Shown: positions 28,561-35,891 of the stretch, piece after piece
How the letters are laid out: every line of letters starts with the position of its first letter
How positions within the stretch are numbered: position 1 is the stretch's first letter
Assembly: GCA_049999725.1 (NCBI GenBank)
Contig: JBNGIS010016636.1
Span: 1 to 35,891, forward strand
From: Haplomitrium mnioides
Taxonomy: Eukaryota; Marchantiophyta; Haplomitriopsida; Calobryales
DNA length: 35,891 bases
Direction: 5' to 3'
Translations under genes and position numbers: made by a program
The notes under the pieces: generated by a model
Seen by the model: only the letters and a program-made list of their open reading frames with translations
Told to the model about the DNA's origin: nothing
Databases searched by the model: none

Positions 28561-28990
28561 TCACTCTTCGATCTCCACCCCGCATCCCTGATCCTCCTCC
28601 TCTGGTCTTTGATCCTTCTTCACTTCCGAGGTTGCCCTCCCTTTTTCTTCTCGGCTGATTGACTCCGTTGAACGCTCCGTTTCTCCTTGCTCTGGCCCTG
28701 ATTCATGCATATCGATGACACTTGCAGGCTCTCTTCCGCTTCTGTCAAATTTTAGTGGTGCCCCTCCTTGGCGGCTAACACAACTCCATTTTCCAATTTC
28801 GAAGAGATCCCGCGATCCTTTCTTCTGGTGACCTCCTTTCCTTTTCCTTCACGACCCCATTCCACTCTTCGGATTCAGGCGATCCGCCCATACTCACTAA
28901 TTGGAGTTGATGTGCTGGTTTCGAGGTACTTTAACACTTACGAGAGAGGAACTGTTCCAATGCCACCTATGATTCCACGAATTCTTCCCT
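28561..28990 (-). pseudogene. LTR open-frame segment (left LTR of C), unrecognised
   Basis: In U3 the minus strand encodes SGREPASVIDMHESG, TERSTESISREEKGRATSEV, KKDQRPEEEDQGCGVEIEE and a stop at 28561-28563. This corresponds, without length change over 32 codons, to the frame in both LTRs of A. Upstream parts (SPESEEWNGVVKEKER) are also alignable with A but have frame changes and stops. It may be a decayed LTR-encoded protein; no domain is recognised. Confidence 0.35.
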
Positions 28991-28999
28991 AGTACCACA

Positions 29000-29013
29000 C
29001 AACTCCCCCTTTA
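29000..29013 (-). promoter_or_regulatory. Polypurine tract of element C
   Basis: The minus strand reads TAAAGGGGGAGTTG before TGTGG, matching the tract of A. It marks the 3' LTR start at 28999. Confidence 0.87.
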
Positions 29014-29208
29014 AGTGTGAAGCATCCTTGTGAACACCCTTCTCCGTTCATCAACTATGCTGGTTGGCTCCTCCGTAGTGACTCGTGCTTGGCTAGATGC
29101 AAGGTTGCCATAGTGCAATTTCAAAAACACTCACACACACACACACACTGATCACACTCACATACACCCCCACTCACATACTCACACCTGCAAACTTGGA
29201 ATCTTTGC
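29014..29208 (-). other. 3' untranslated region of C with (AC)n tract
   Basis: Between the end of pol and the PPT lies non-coding sequence with an (AC)n microsatellite at 29132-29148 and a CACTCACATACACC-rich stretch. In A the equivalent region is only about 130 bases. Confidence 0.6.
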
Positions 29209-30447
29209 TCAGTTTGCCTCCGGTCCCCCTCCATCTTTCTCTTGGTTTATGTACCTTTTGAGGCGGTCCAAATGCACTCGATTGGCAAAATTCTGCCCCT
29301 CCAATGTTTTCAATTCTACTGACCCATTTTGATGCAATTTCTGCAAGATAAAGGGACCCATCTACCTAGTGTGTAACTTCCCTAGGAAGTGCTCAAATCT
29401 GCTGTCATACAACAGCACCAGGTTCCCCTCCCACAGGTCTGTTGGTTTTAGATCCTTGTGAGGTTGTTGCTTCTGCAATTGCTGTTGTCTGCTCCAACCT
29501 TCCCCTGGCTTTCTCCTTGGCTTCCTCGAAGCTCTCCAGCTGATATATTCTTTCCTTCCTCCTCCTATCTTCTGCCATCCTCTCCTCGTCCAACAGTCTT
29601 CTGGTGGGCATATCATACTCCTCCGACACTAGAACGTGTTGTCCAAAGACCAAGAAATAGGAGCAGTAGCCGGTGGTGGTCTCATAAGCCAGACTATAGG
29701 TATGGTTGTTGTTAGCAACTTGAGATCCCAGTCCGCCTTGTTTGCTGCCACCGTTTTTTAGAGGATCTTACCCATGATCCTATTTGCCCTCTTTGTGAGC
29801 CCGTTAGCCTTCGAATGATAAGCTATAGTGCGGCGGTGCTTGACCTGGTATCTAGAGGTCAGGTCCTTGATTACTTGGTTGATGAAGTGCATACCTTGGT
29901 CACTCTCTAGCTCCAACGGGGGCCCAAACCTGCAAAACATCTGCTCAAAAAAGAAGGTAGCCACCGTTTTGGCATCATCCTTCCAAGTGGCTCTGGCTTC
30001 CACCTATTTCATGGCACAATCCGTAGCCAGCAGAATGTACCGGTTTCCCCTACGGGTGGATGGTGCAATCGGAACGATGAAATCAATTCCCCATTTTTCA
30101 AAGGGTGCCATGGGAATAATTAGAACCAAGGGGTGATGTAGGTTCGTTGTTGGCCTCCCCATCCTCTTGCACACGTCATATCTCTTCACCCAAAAGTGCA
30201 CATCCTTGTGCAGCGTAGGCCACCAGTACCATGCATCCAGAATTTTCCTTATTGTGGCATCCGTTGCAAAATGGCTCCTCACCTCCTCTCCATGCAAGGC
30301 CTGTGTCACCATCGTGGATTGATCACACTCAAGGCATCGTCTGATCATTTCATCATAGCCCCACTTATGCAACACTCCCTTTATCAACAAGTATGGCTTC
30401 ATCTTTCGGAGGAACACGACAGCTTCCTCTCTACTGCTGCCTTTCGG
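29209..30447 (-). pseudogene. Integrase of element C
   Basis: Readable parts are the N-terminal zinc domain (TQALHGEEVRSHFATDA, YWWPTLHKDVHFWVKR, with one Cys of the CxxC pair changed to Tyr in RYDVC), GIDFIVPIAPSTRRGNRYIL (first Asp), ESDQGMHFINQVIKDL (second Asp) and YHSKANGLTKRANRIM. In the last, the catalytic Glu seen in A (GLTERANG) is Lys, a G-to-A change. The C-terminal part has DLWEGNLVLLYDSRFE, KLHTR.MGPF and RLKRYINQEKDGG, ending at the TGA at 29209. Frame changes occur near 29370, 29650 and 29990. No chromodomain follows. Integration activity is lost. Confidence 0.9.
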
Positions 30448-30456
30448 AATTTGAGC

Positions 30457-30960
30457 TCAAAGGAGGAATTCGGTAATGGCAGCATAATCCGTGGGCTTTT
30501 TTGCTTTGACCTTGAACAGATCCTCATTCAGAAACGCATCGTTTACCTCCTTCTGATTGATCGGCCCAACAACCCAAGAGAAGAAATCGACATTGTTGTG
30601 CTTCCTCCTTGGTTTGATCCACACTTCAAAGTCAAACTCCTGCAAGAAGAGCAACCACCTCGCAATCCACCCTGTTACATGCAACTTATTTACCATATAC
30701 TTGAGAGCATTATGATCGGTGTGGAAGATCACCTTGTAATGCAACAAGTAATGCCTCAATTTCTTCAAGGCATAAATGATTCCTAAGGCTTCCCGATTAC
30801 TAGTAGAGTAATTCTTCTCTGTTGGGGCCAGTAGCCTGCTCGCAAAGTAAATCAGATGATTTCTACCCTTCTCATCCGTCTGGCTCAGTACTGCCCCGAT
30901 GCAGAAGTCTGACACATCAATCATTACGTGAAAATCTTTCTCTCAATTGGGAGGCACTAG
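30457..30960 (-). pseudogene. RNase H of element C
   Basis: A 155-codon frame (30924-30457) is uninterrupted: MIDVSDFCIGAVLSQTDEKG, LLAPTEKNYSTSNREALGII, ALKKLRHYLLHYK, FHTDHNALKYMVNKL, EFDFEVWIKPRRKHN and a tail with NQKEVNDAFLNEDLFKVKAK. All RNase H acidic motifs (DVS, REAL, TDHNAL) are visible, unlike A, where the third is Asn. It is the best preserved enzymatic domain in the window, but it lies in a broken pol. Confidence 0.92.
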
Positions 30961-31084
30961 TACAGAGGCACTCACCAATTGCCTCCTCACCTCCATGAAG
31001 CTTGCCAGCCTCTCAAATGTGCTGCCCCCCTTGGTCATTTGGGTGAGGGGTAGAGCCACCAATACAAACTGGTCGATAAATCTT

Positions 31085-31760
31085 CTATAGTACCCCACCC
31101 ACCCCAAGAAGCCGCACCTCCTTCATGTTTGTGGGGAATGATACATTCATCGAGATAGCAATCTTCTCTTGGTCTACTTCAATGCCTCGGTTGGAAATTT
31201 TGTGTCCGAGGAGTATCCCTTCCTTCACCCCGAAGAAACACTTGCTTGGGTGTAATCTTAGTCCCATCTCTCTGGAGCGTTGTAGGGTGAGCCTCACATC
31301 CCGCTCATGATCTCACATCTTCCCATACTCCACGAAATCGTCGATGAAAATCTCCAAGAATTTCCTGATGCATTGCACATTCCGAAAGGCATCATTCAAA
31401 AGGAAAACAGCCCCCAAATCCAACACCCCGTCCGTGAATGACAACGGGTAGTGGTCCTTTTTTGTGGCCTCATTGAACTTCCGGAAATCTTGGCACACTT
31501 GGATCTTCCTCTCTCCGTCCTGCTTGACCTTTTTGGACACCACCACTAGTAGAGACACCCATTCACTATTTAAGACCGGAAAGATAAAATCCACCTCCAA
31601 CAACTTGTCGATCTCCTCCTTCACTAGCAGGGAGAATCTTTGGTTCATTCTATACTAGCCTTGTCTTACAAGGATTGCTGCAGGTTCCAAGTCAATCTTG
31701 TGTTCCCCCAATTCCCTCGGAACTCCCTTCAAATCCACATGGCTACAGGCAAAGGCATCA
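31085..31760 (-). pseudogene. Reverse transcriptase of element C, internal deletion
   Basis: The N-terminal part is readable (DLKGVPRELGEHKIDLEP near 31720, then YRMNQRFSLLVKEEIDKLL, NSEWVSLLVVVSKKVKQDGE, KEATKKDHYPLS-like block, FTDGVLDL). Directly after GVLDL the sequence jumps to NDAFRNVQCIRKFLEIF, losing about 40 to 45 residues that in A hold SGYNQIWI and FAFRRMPFGL. The catalytic box FIDDFVEYG (31334-31348) keeps both aspartates, followed by LRLHPSKCFFG and GIEVDQEKI. The open frame across the deletion (31648-31313) shows that the loss kept the frame. The palm is incomplete, so the enzyme cannot work. Confidence 0.9.
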
Positions 31761-31827
31761 CTGAAGTTTGTATTGCGATGGGTGATGGCTTGCTCCGCTT
31801 CTTTGGGAAATTCAGAGCCTATGTGGA

Positions 31828-32660
31828 ATGTTTGTCCTTCATGGACAACCACTTGTTTGTGTTGTGCTTCCTGAATTGCCTCCACCTCGTTTCTCCATCA
31901 CGCACCTCCCTCTTGCGTCAAGGTTGCTAATCTCATCCCCCTTGCACCTAAGAATACTCTTCGGATTTCTCTGTGTCCTCCCCCTCCATCCGATGAGACA
32001 CTTTGGACCCCTCCTTTCTTTGGGTCTTAGTGTCCTCATCTTCTGCCAAATCTTCACTAGATTTCCTCATATTGTGCTTTGTTTTGGTGTACTCTACTAT
32101 CTCAATCTGATTGACACACACCACACTTTCTTCAGACAGGTCCTCCTCTGTGGCCTCACGGACCATCTGAACCTAGAATTGGTACTCTGATTCCTCCTCC
32201 TCTTCGTACCACTCACTATTGTACTCCTCTTCCCCCTGTGTCTCTCCAAGGTGCGGAACCGGTTCATAGTGCACCATTGTCTTCATAGAACCAAACACCA
32301 ATGTCGAGTTTCCCCAATTATGCAGGACTCGGGCCCCATATAGCCATGGTCTTCCAATTAGTATAGGGTATGGAGATGCTCTAGCGGGTCGCATGACCAG
32401 GTAATTCAGCTTGAATTCTTTTCCGCCGATGAAGGTAGGCACTTGGAGGAGGGAACCTAACAGTTTCACCCGGGACCCATCCGCCAACATCATGATTTTG
32501 GCTGTCAGATGAAATTCCGTGAATCCTTATTTGTAGGCGGTCTTCTCCACCAAAATGTTCACCCCTACCCCTTCGTCTACGTGCACCCCGCGATGTGAAT
32601 GTCAATCTCCGGGGCCCCCTTGTCCTCACATACCAGTTGCAGATCTGCTTGAGCACCCTC
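31828..32660 (-). pseudogene. Protease and acidic spacer of element C
   Basis: From 32660: LQLVCEDKGAPEIDIHI, then an active-site segment VDEGVGVNILVEKTAYK (Asp at about 32571) with DEG where A has DGG. The frame then moves to MMLADGSRVKLLGSLLQV, PTFIGGKEFKLNYLVMRPA, SPYPILIGRPWLYGARVL and HNWGNSTLVFG, the C-terminal retropepsin-like segment. The following spacer is acidic (HLGETQGEEEYNSEWYEEEE; ATEEDLSEESVVCVNQIE) and continues to the RT. The enzyme would process gag-pol. Stops and one frameshift separate the two protease halves. Confidence 0.8.
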
Positions 32661-33131
32661 TCAGGGCAGCCTCCTCCTCTTCTTGGCTCCCATTAGCAAT
32701 TCTCGGAGCTGCCTTCTATACAATGGGCTATTCTTGATTAATTGGCCCACTATGGCCGTGACAGAGCAGTCTCTCACATCCGCCTGAATGTTGTACGGGA
32801 CTGGCCTTACTCCCCTTTTGGCAACTGGGATCTTAGCCCCTCCTTCCTTGGGTTCCCCCTGCTGTTTGCAGACCTCCTTCAAGGTCTCGATCATTGCCTG
32901 CTCTTCCTCCAATGCCTCGAGTTGCTTCCTCATGTGGTCGTGTTGTTTGGGATAGAACCACTTTGGATTGTCCCGTTGATAATCCGAATCACTCCGTGAT
33001 GAGGGTGCTTGAGCTGACCCCTTCTTGGCCTTCCGCTCGCTCTTCCTCTGGCTCTTCCTCTTGGATTTTGCCTCGGCTTGAGATACCACCCAATAACAGT
33101 CTTCAGAAGTTGGTGTCTCCCATCCGGGCAA
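32661..33131 (-). pseudogene. Pre-protease module of element C
   Basis: This 156-codon open frame reads PGWETPTSEDCYWVVSQAEA, a basic run KSKRKSQRKSERKAKKGS, SRSDSDYQRDNPKWFYPKQH, a Glu-rich helix-like part (LEALEEEQAMIETLKEVCKQ), VRDCSVTAIVGQLIKNSPLY and QLRELLMGAKKRRRLP. The same order is found in A and B. It matches no domain I can name. Its place between nucleocapsid and protease and its conservation suggest a structural or linker role in the polyprotein. Confidence 0.78.
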
Positions 33132-33695
33132 TTCTGCTTCCTCCTCCTTTTCTAGGGCTATGAGATTGACAACTGCAGGTGGAGGGGGGGGTTTGTGCTT
33201 GGGCTAGGGGATGCATCGGGCCTTTGGCTGAGTGGGCGATTGATCGCCACATGCCCCTACTTCTTACATTAGAAGCATAATACGGGCGGTTGGCCATAAC
33301 CGCTCTTCCGTGGCTCCGGACAATTGGAGGAAATTTGGCTTGGCTGCCCACAATTCCAGCTGACTATGATTGTTGTTCGGGGTGGTTGATTGGTAGCCCA
33401 CTGATTGGCCCTCTGCTTCCCCGTGCATGCCTACTTAACATGGTGTGAGGTCTCCCGCTGAACAGGTATATTGTCTCAGGGACCTCCTCCATCACATAAT
33501 CCACCTCCTCCCTCATGTACTCCGGTGCCTCTTCTCACATGTAATATAGTGCATTGTTCTCTGTTGAGCATTCGTGAGGGGAGTGGCCATGCTTGTTGCA
33601 TCTTATGCACCATACTCCGACTCACGTGGTAGGTATCGGGCGGCCTTTTGGTTTGATTCGTGCTAGGAGGATATTCATCGCCTCCATTTTTGCAC
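33132..33695 (-). pseudogene. Gag nucleocapsid region of element C
   Basis: Going downstream of gag, the three-knuckle region is present in decayed form. Knuckle 1 (near 33590-33630) is followed by a spacer with a GGRPHTM-like remnant. Knuckle 2 (SWNCGQPSQISSNC, near 33310-33350) has its first Cys as Ser and its His lost. Knuckle 3 (near 33250-33290), CF.CKK.GHVAIN, ends in Arg instead of Cys and has two stops. This shows the ancestral arrangement was common to A, B and C. Confidence 0.75.
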
Positions 33696-34571
33696 TCAGC
33701 TCAATAATTTGATCCCTCCCTCCTTGTTTTTTGCTCGTTTTGGGTTCCGATTCACTCCTTCTGGATTTCCCTTTGCTGGCCCCCTTGCGATAATGCACCT
33801 CTCTCTCCTTGGCATGTTTCTTCTTCTTCTTATCTCTCCTTTTCTTCTCTTCCGGGATGACCAGTCCTCCTCTGAGCTGCTTCTGTCCAAGTCACCTTTG
33901 CTCTCCGAGGTAGATGCGGAACTCTTATCCGTCTCCACTCTGCTGTCAGAAGTGTTTGAAGAGTCATCGGACTCATACTTTGCATTTTCTTTTCTTTGGG
34001 AGCTTGTGATTGCAGCCTTGACGTGGGATCGAGCTACATTGACTGCCTCCTCCATATTCTACGGATCTGTTTGCCTTACTCAGGTCCTAATTCCTCTTGG
34101 CAGGGCTGTTAGGAACCACGCTGTTAGCATCCCATCTGTGGCTGGTGGGTTCAACATCTGAGCCATCTTCTTAAACCTTTGGAGGAATTTTCTCACGGAT
34201 TCTTTCTTCTTCATCCTGAGTTGACCCATTTTGATTAGTGCCTCTGTTTCCTCCCCGATCCCCCTGAATTCCGCAATGAACGCGGCTTTGAAAGCTCCCA
34301 TGTCCCTTTTGACGTTGTCTAGCAGATCCTTGTACCAGGGCTGTGCCTCTCACTTCAAGATCACTCCCAGAATTCCGATCTTTACATGGTTTTCTCCATT
34401 CGCTGCAGCGGTGTTCTCTAGATCGTCCAACCAAGCATCGAGGTCGTCTTTCGAACGCCCCTTTAAGGACTTGTACTTAAATCTTCCCCTAAGCCTAGAA
34501 GGAGGTACTGGGTTGGCCATCCCAGCACTAGGCAAGAACAATTCCACCCACAAGTCGATTCCTTCCTCCAC
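33696..34571 (-). pseudogene. Gag capsid region of element C
   Basis: Gag begins MEEGIDLWVELFLPSAGMAN at 34571, followed by PPSRLRGRFKYKSLKGRSKD and DAWLDDLENTAAANGENHVK. A TGA at 34350-34352 stands where A and B have Gly (LKGEAQ). It continues EAQPWYKDLLDN, MGAFKAAFIAEFRGIGEETE, ALIKMGQLRMKKKESVRKFL, WFLTALPRGIRT, a frame break near 34078, then SHVKAAITSSQRKENAKYES, an acidic tail (SSNTSDSRVETDKSSAS) and a basic end (KRRKGEIRRRRNMPRRER). Order and start match A and B. Capsid protein, broken by one stop and one or two frameshifts. Confidence 0.9.
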
Positions 34572-34705
34572 TCTTCTTCAAGAGGCTCACAACTGGTTGC
34601 TCCGTTTCTCAGAATTCTCCTGCACAATTCGACTTTGGGTCCTTGGTGCACAAAGTGATGACCTGGCCTCGGGTTGGTCTGAGGCTTTTGCAAACCTTTG
34701 GCCCT

Positions 34706-34727
34706 CCTTCTAGCCCCAAAAATTGTA
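34706..34727 (-). other. Probable primer binding site of element C
   Basis: The minus strand after the LTR reads TACAATTTTTGGGGCTAGAA, continuing GGAGGG. Its TGG core (34716-34718) lies at the same distance from the LTR as in A and B. The tRNA was not identified. Confidence 0.55.
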
Positions 34728-35218
34728 TGTCACTCCCCTTCTTCAGGCCTTAACCTTCACAGATGTCACTTAGAAGGCAGGGGAGGACAAAAACAGGGGA
34801 AATATGTTCTTTTGTGAGATGGCCCCTATCCAAATATCTCTTTGAGGCTTTAAGGAAATTTTCTTTGCCTTACAAGCCTTTCCTCACCTCAACAATCAAT
34901 TCAACAACCAATCTACTCATTCACACTCAATGCCAGAACACACATACACCAAGACCAAGGAACTTCTGTGGTAATTTGCTGTATAATTCGGGGGTCTCAA
35001 ATCTGGACCTAGCCACTTTGTATACAAATTAGGAGGAGAACACAATACCCCAAGTATCACAAAACAATGTCAAGGGACCTGACTCCCACTTTGCAGGGCT
35101 TTTCTAGGGTCCGAACAGATGGAATACCTATATGCTTCTAATTCTAATTGTTCTTTATAAAATACAACACAATTCAAATCTAACTAATACACTCATACAC
35201 AAACACAAACACACATGC
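34728..35218 (-). repeat. 5' LTR of element C, interrupted
   Basis: The plus-strand left end TGTCACTCCCC, with GATGGCC and TATCTCTTTGAGG words, matches the LTR ends of A and B. It is broken at about 35223, within an ACACAAACACAAACACAC tract, by element E. The rest of this LTR lies beyond the window. Confidence 0.88.
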
Positions 35219-35223
35219 ATTGC
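35219..35223. repeat. Candidate target-site duplication of element E (ATTGC), left copy
   Basis: ATTGC lies between the AC-rich tract of LTR C and the TGTCGCTCCCC start of E. The right copy would be outside the window. Confidence 0.5.
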
Positions 35224-35891
35224 TGTCGCTCCCCTGTTTCGGTCCTTAACCTCTTCAGGCCCTGTTTTGATGTAGGGGAGGACAAATTTACGGGCTTTCA
35301 GGTTCTTTTCTGAGATGGCCCCTCGCTAGTTACCACTTTCAGGCCCTAAGGACTCTCCTTCTCCTTACAGGCCCGTTGTGCTTCTTTCTCACTCTTCTTC
35401 CTTACTCACTCAAGTCAGATATTCATATATAGACACACAGGTCCACATCCATAACACCCAGCTCTTGTGTGATTCTTCCTCTTTATTCTTAGGACCCAAT
35501 GACTTAGGCCCTGCCACCTTATTTGTGCTTGGGCAGAATGGTGCTGGTGACCTACACAGCTGAACACACCACAGCCCTGGACTCCCCCTTTCAGGGTGGT
35601 CACAGGTCTGATACAACTATTCCTAAGCTGCACTAGATTGTCCTAGCTATCCTAACATGTTCTAAGTCCTACTCTATGCAAAGGAATCAAGAACAGAGAG
35701 CATTCACCCCTAGGATACCAGACTTGTGTCAAGGGATTGGACTCCCCCTTCAAGTGTGTTCCCAGGGTCTGCTCAGCTAATCTGACTGTCTCCTAATCTA
35801 ACAATTCAAGGGGACACACCTGCAAAAATGAAATCTAACTACACATATATAAACAACACATTTACACAATGTACAGGAGAAAACAGAGTCC
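35224..35891 (-). mobile_element. Element E: LTR start of a further relative
   Basis: TGTCGCTCCCCTGTTTCGG begins a sequence that follows the same plan as the LTR ends of A, B and C: CCTTAACC, a GGGGAGGACAAA word, TTCTTTTCTGAGATGGCCCC and a CTCCCCCTTTCAGGGTG block. It is clearly diverged. A block at 35573-35640 (GGACTCCCCCTTTCAGG) recurs in diverged form at about 35737-35800 (GGACTCCCCCTTCAAG). Orientation is inferred by analogy with A. No gene is reached before the window ends. Confidence 0.75.

Larger units (their letters stand above)
27412..28999 (-). repeat. 3' LTR of element C, truncated
   Basis: It begins with a segment like GATAAATAGAATC...TTCACCTCCAA of the A LTR, goes directly into an array of about 155-bp modules, and then into U3 sequence homologous to A. 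It ends with ACCACA next to the PPT. Its terminal TGTCAC half is missing. Confidence 0.85.
27412..35223 (-). mobile_element. Element C: non-chromoviral Ty3/gypsy relative of A
   Basis: It has the same gene order as A on the minus strand, with a left (3') LTR that begins abruptly inside chromovirus D, an internal region 29000-34727 and a right (5') LTR from 34728 that is interrupted at 35224 by element E. The left LTR lacks roughly its first 0.9 kb by comparison with A, so the junction at 27412 is a deletion and not a clean insertion end. The RT has an internal deletion, and the integrase catalytic Glu is Lys. Confidence 0.9.

Noticed and set aside
30196-30786. 196-codon plus-strand open frame in element C
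   Set aside because: It is the antisense of the integrase and RNase H coding of C, whose minus-strand motifs are unmistakable.
1-35891. Host genes, tRNA or rRNA genes
   Set aside because: No cloverleaf-like sequence, rRNA segment or non-transposon protein domain was recognised on either strand by eye. A tRNA scan and a protein search would settle this.

Overview
The window is plant nuclear DNA made almost entirely of nested, decayed LTR retrotransposons. I recognise no host gene, tRNA, rRNA or CRISPR array. The families (a Ty1/copia element, Ty3/gypsy chromoviruses with an initiator-tRNA-Met-type primer site and a C-terminal chromodomain, and large non-chromoviral Ty3/gypsy elements with LTRs of about 2.8-3.1 kb) point to a large, repeat-rich land-plant genome. 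A gymnosperm or fern is plausible, but the sequence alone does not settle this.

Layout. Positions 1-1622 are AT-rich and unassigned, with a 52-bp minisatellite (363-640) and a 42-bp tandem duplication (1539-1622). A copia element on the minus strand follows: its 3' LTR starts at 2017, its RNase H lies at 2035-2666 and its reverse transcriptase reappears at 25832-26431. The 23 kb between the two halves is a plus-strand chromovirus, H (2667-25831), which has itself received two minus-strand elements. Element A (5073-16890) is nearly full length, sits in the integrase region of H and has a perfect TTAGG target-site duplication. Element B (about 18488-25590) sits in the 3' LTR of H and has lost protease, RT, RNase H and integrase. 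To the right, a second chromovirus, D (26432-27411, minus strand), is inserted in the copia RT. D is cut off by element C (27412-35223, minus strand), a relative of A, and the 5' LTR of C is interrupted by the LTR of a fourth relative, E (35224 to the window end). The deepest chain is E in C in D in copia.

Elements A, B and C share an architecture, read on the minus strand: 5' LTR, a TGG primer-site core, gag with an acidic tail and three zinc-knuckle positions, a conserved basic module before the protease, a protease with a DGG/DEG-type active site, RT (FIDDF motif), RNase H, integrase without a chromodomain, a purine-rich tract and the 3' LTR. Every pol gene is broken by stop codons, frameshifts or lost catalytic residues, so none looks autonomous now. 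Many stops and catalytic losses are explained by single C-to-T or G-to-A changes, as expected for methylated, silenced DNA.

The most unusual signals are (1) a tandem module of about 155-157 bp inside the long LTRs of A and C, whose copy number differs between the two LTRs of A, and (2) an open-frame segment in the U3 part of the LTR whose predicted protein pattern is shared by A, B and C.
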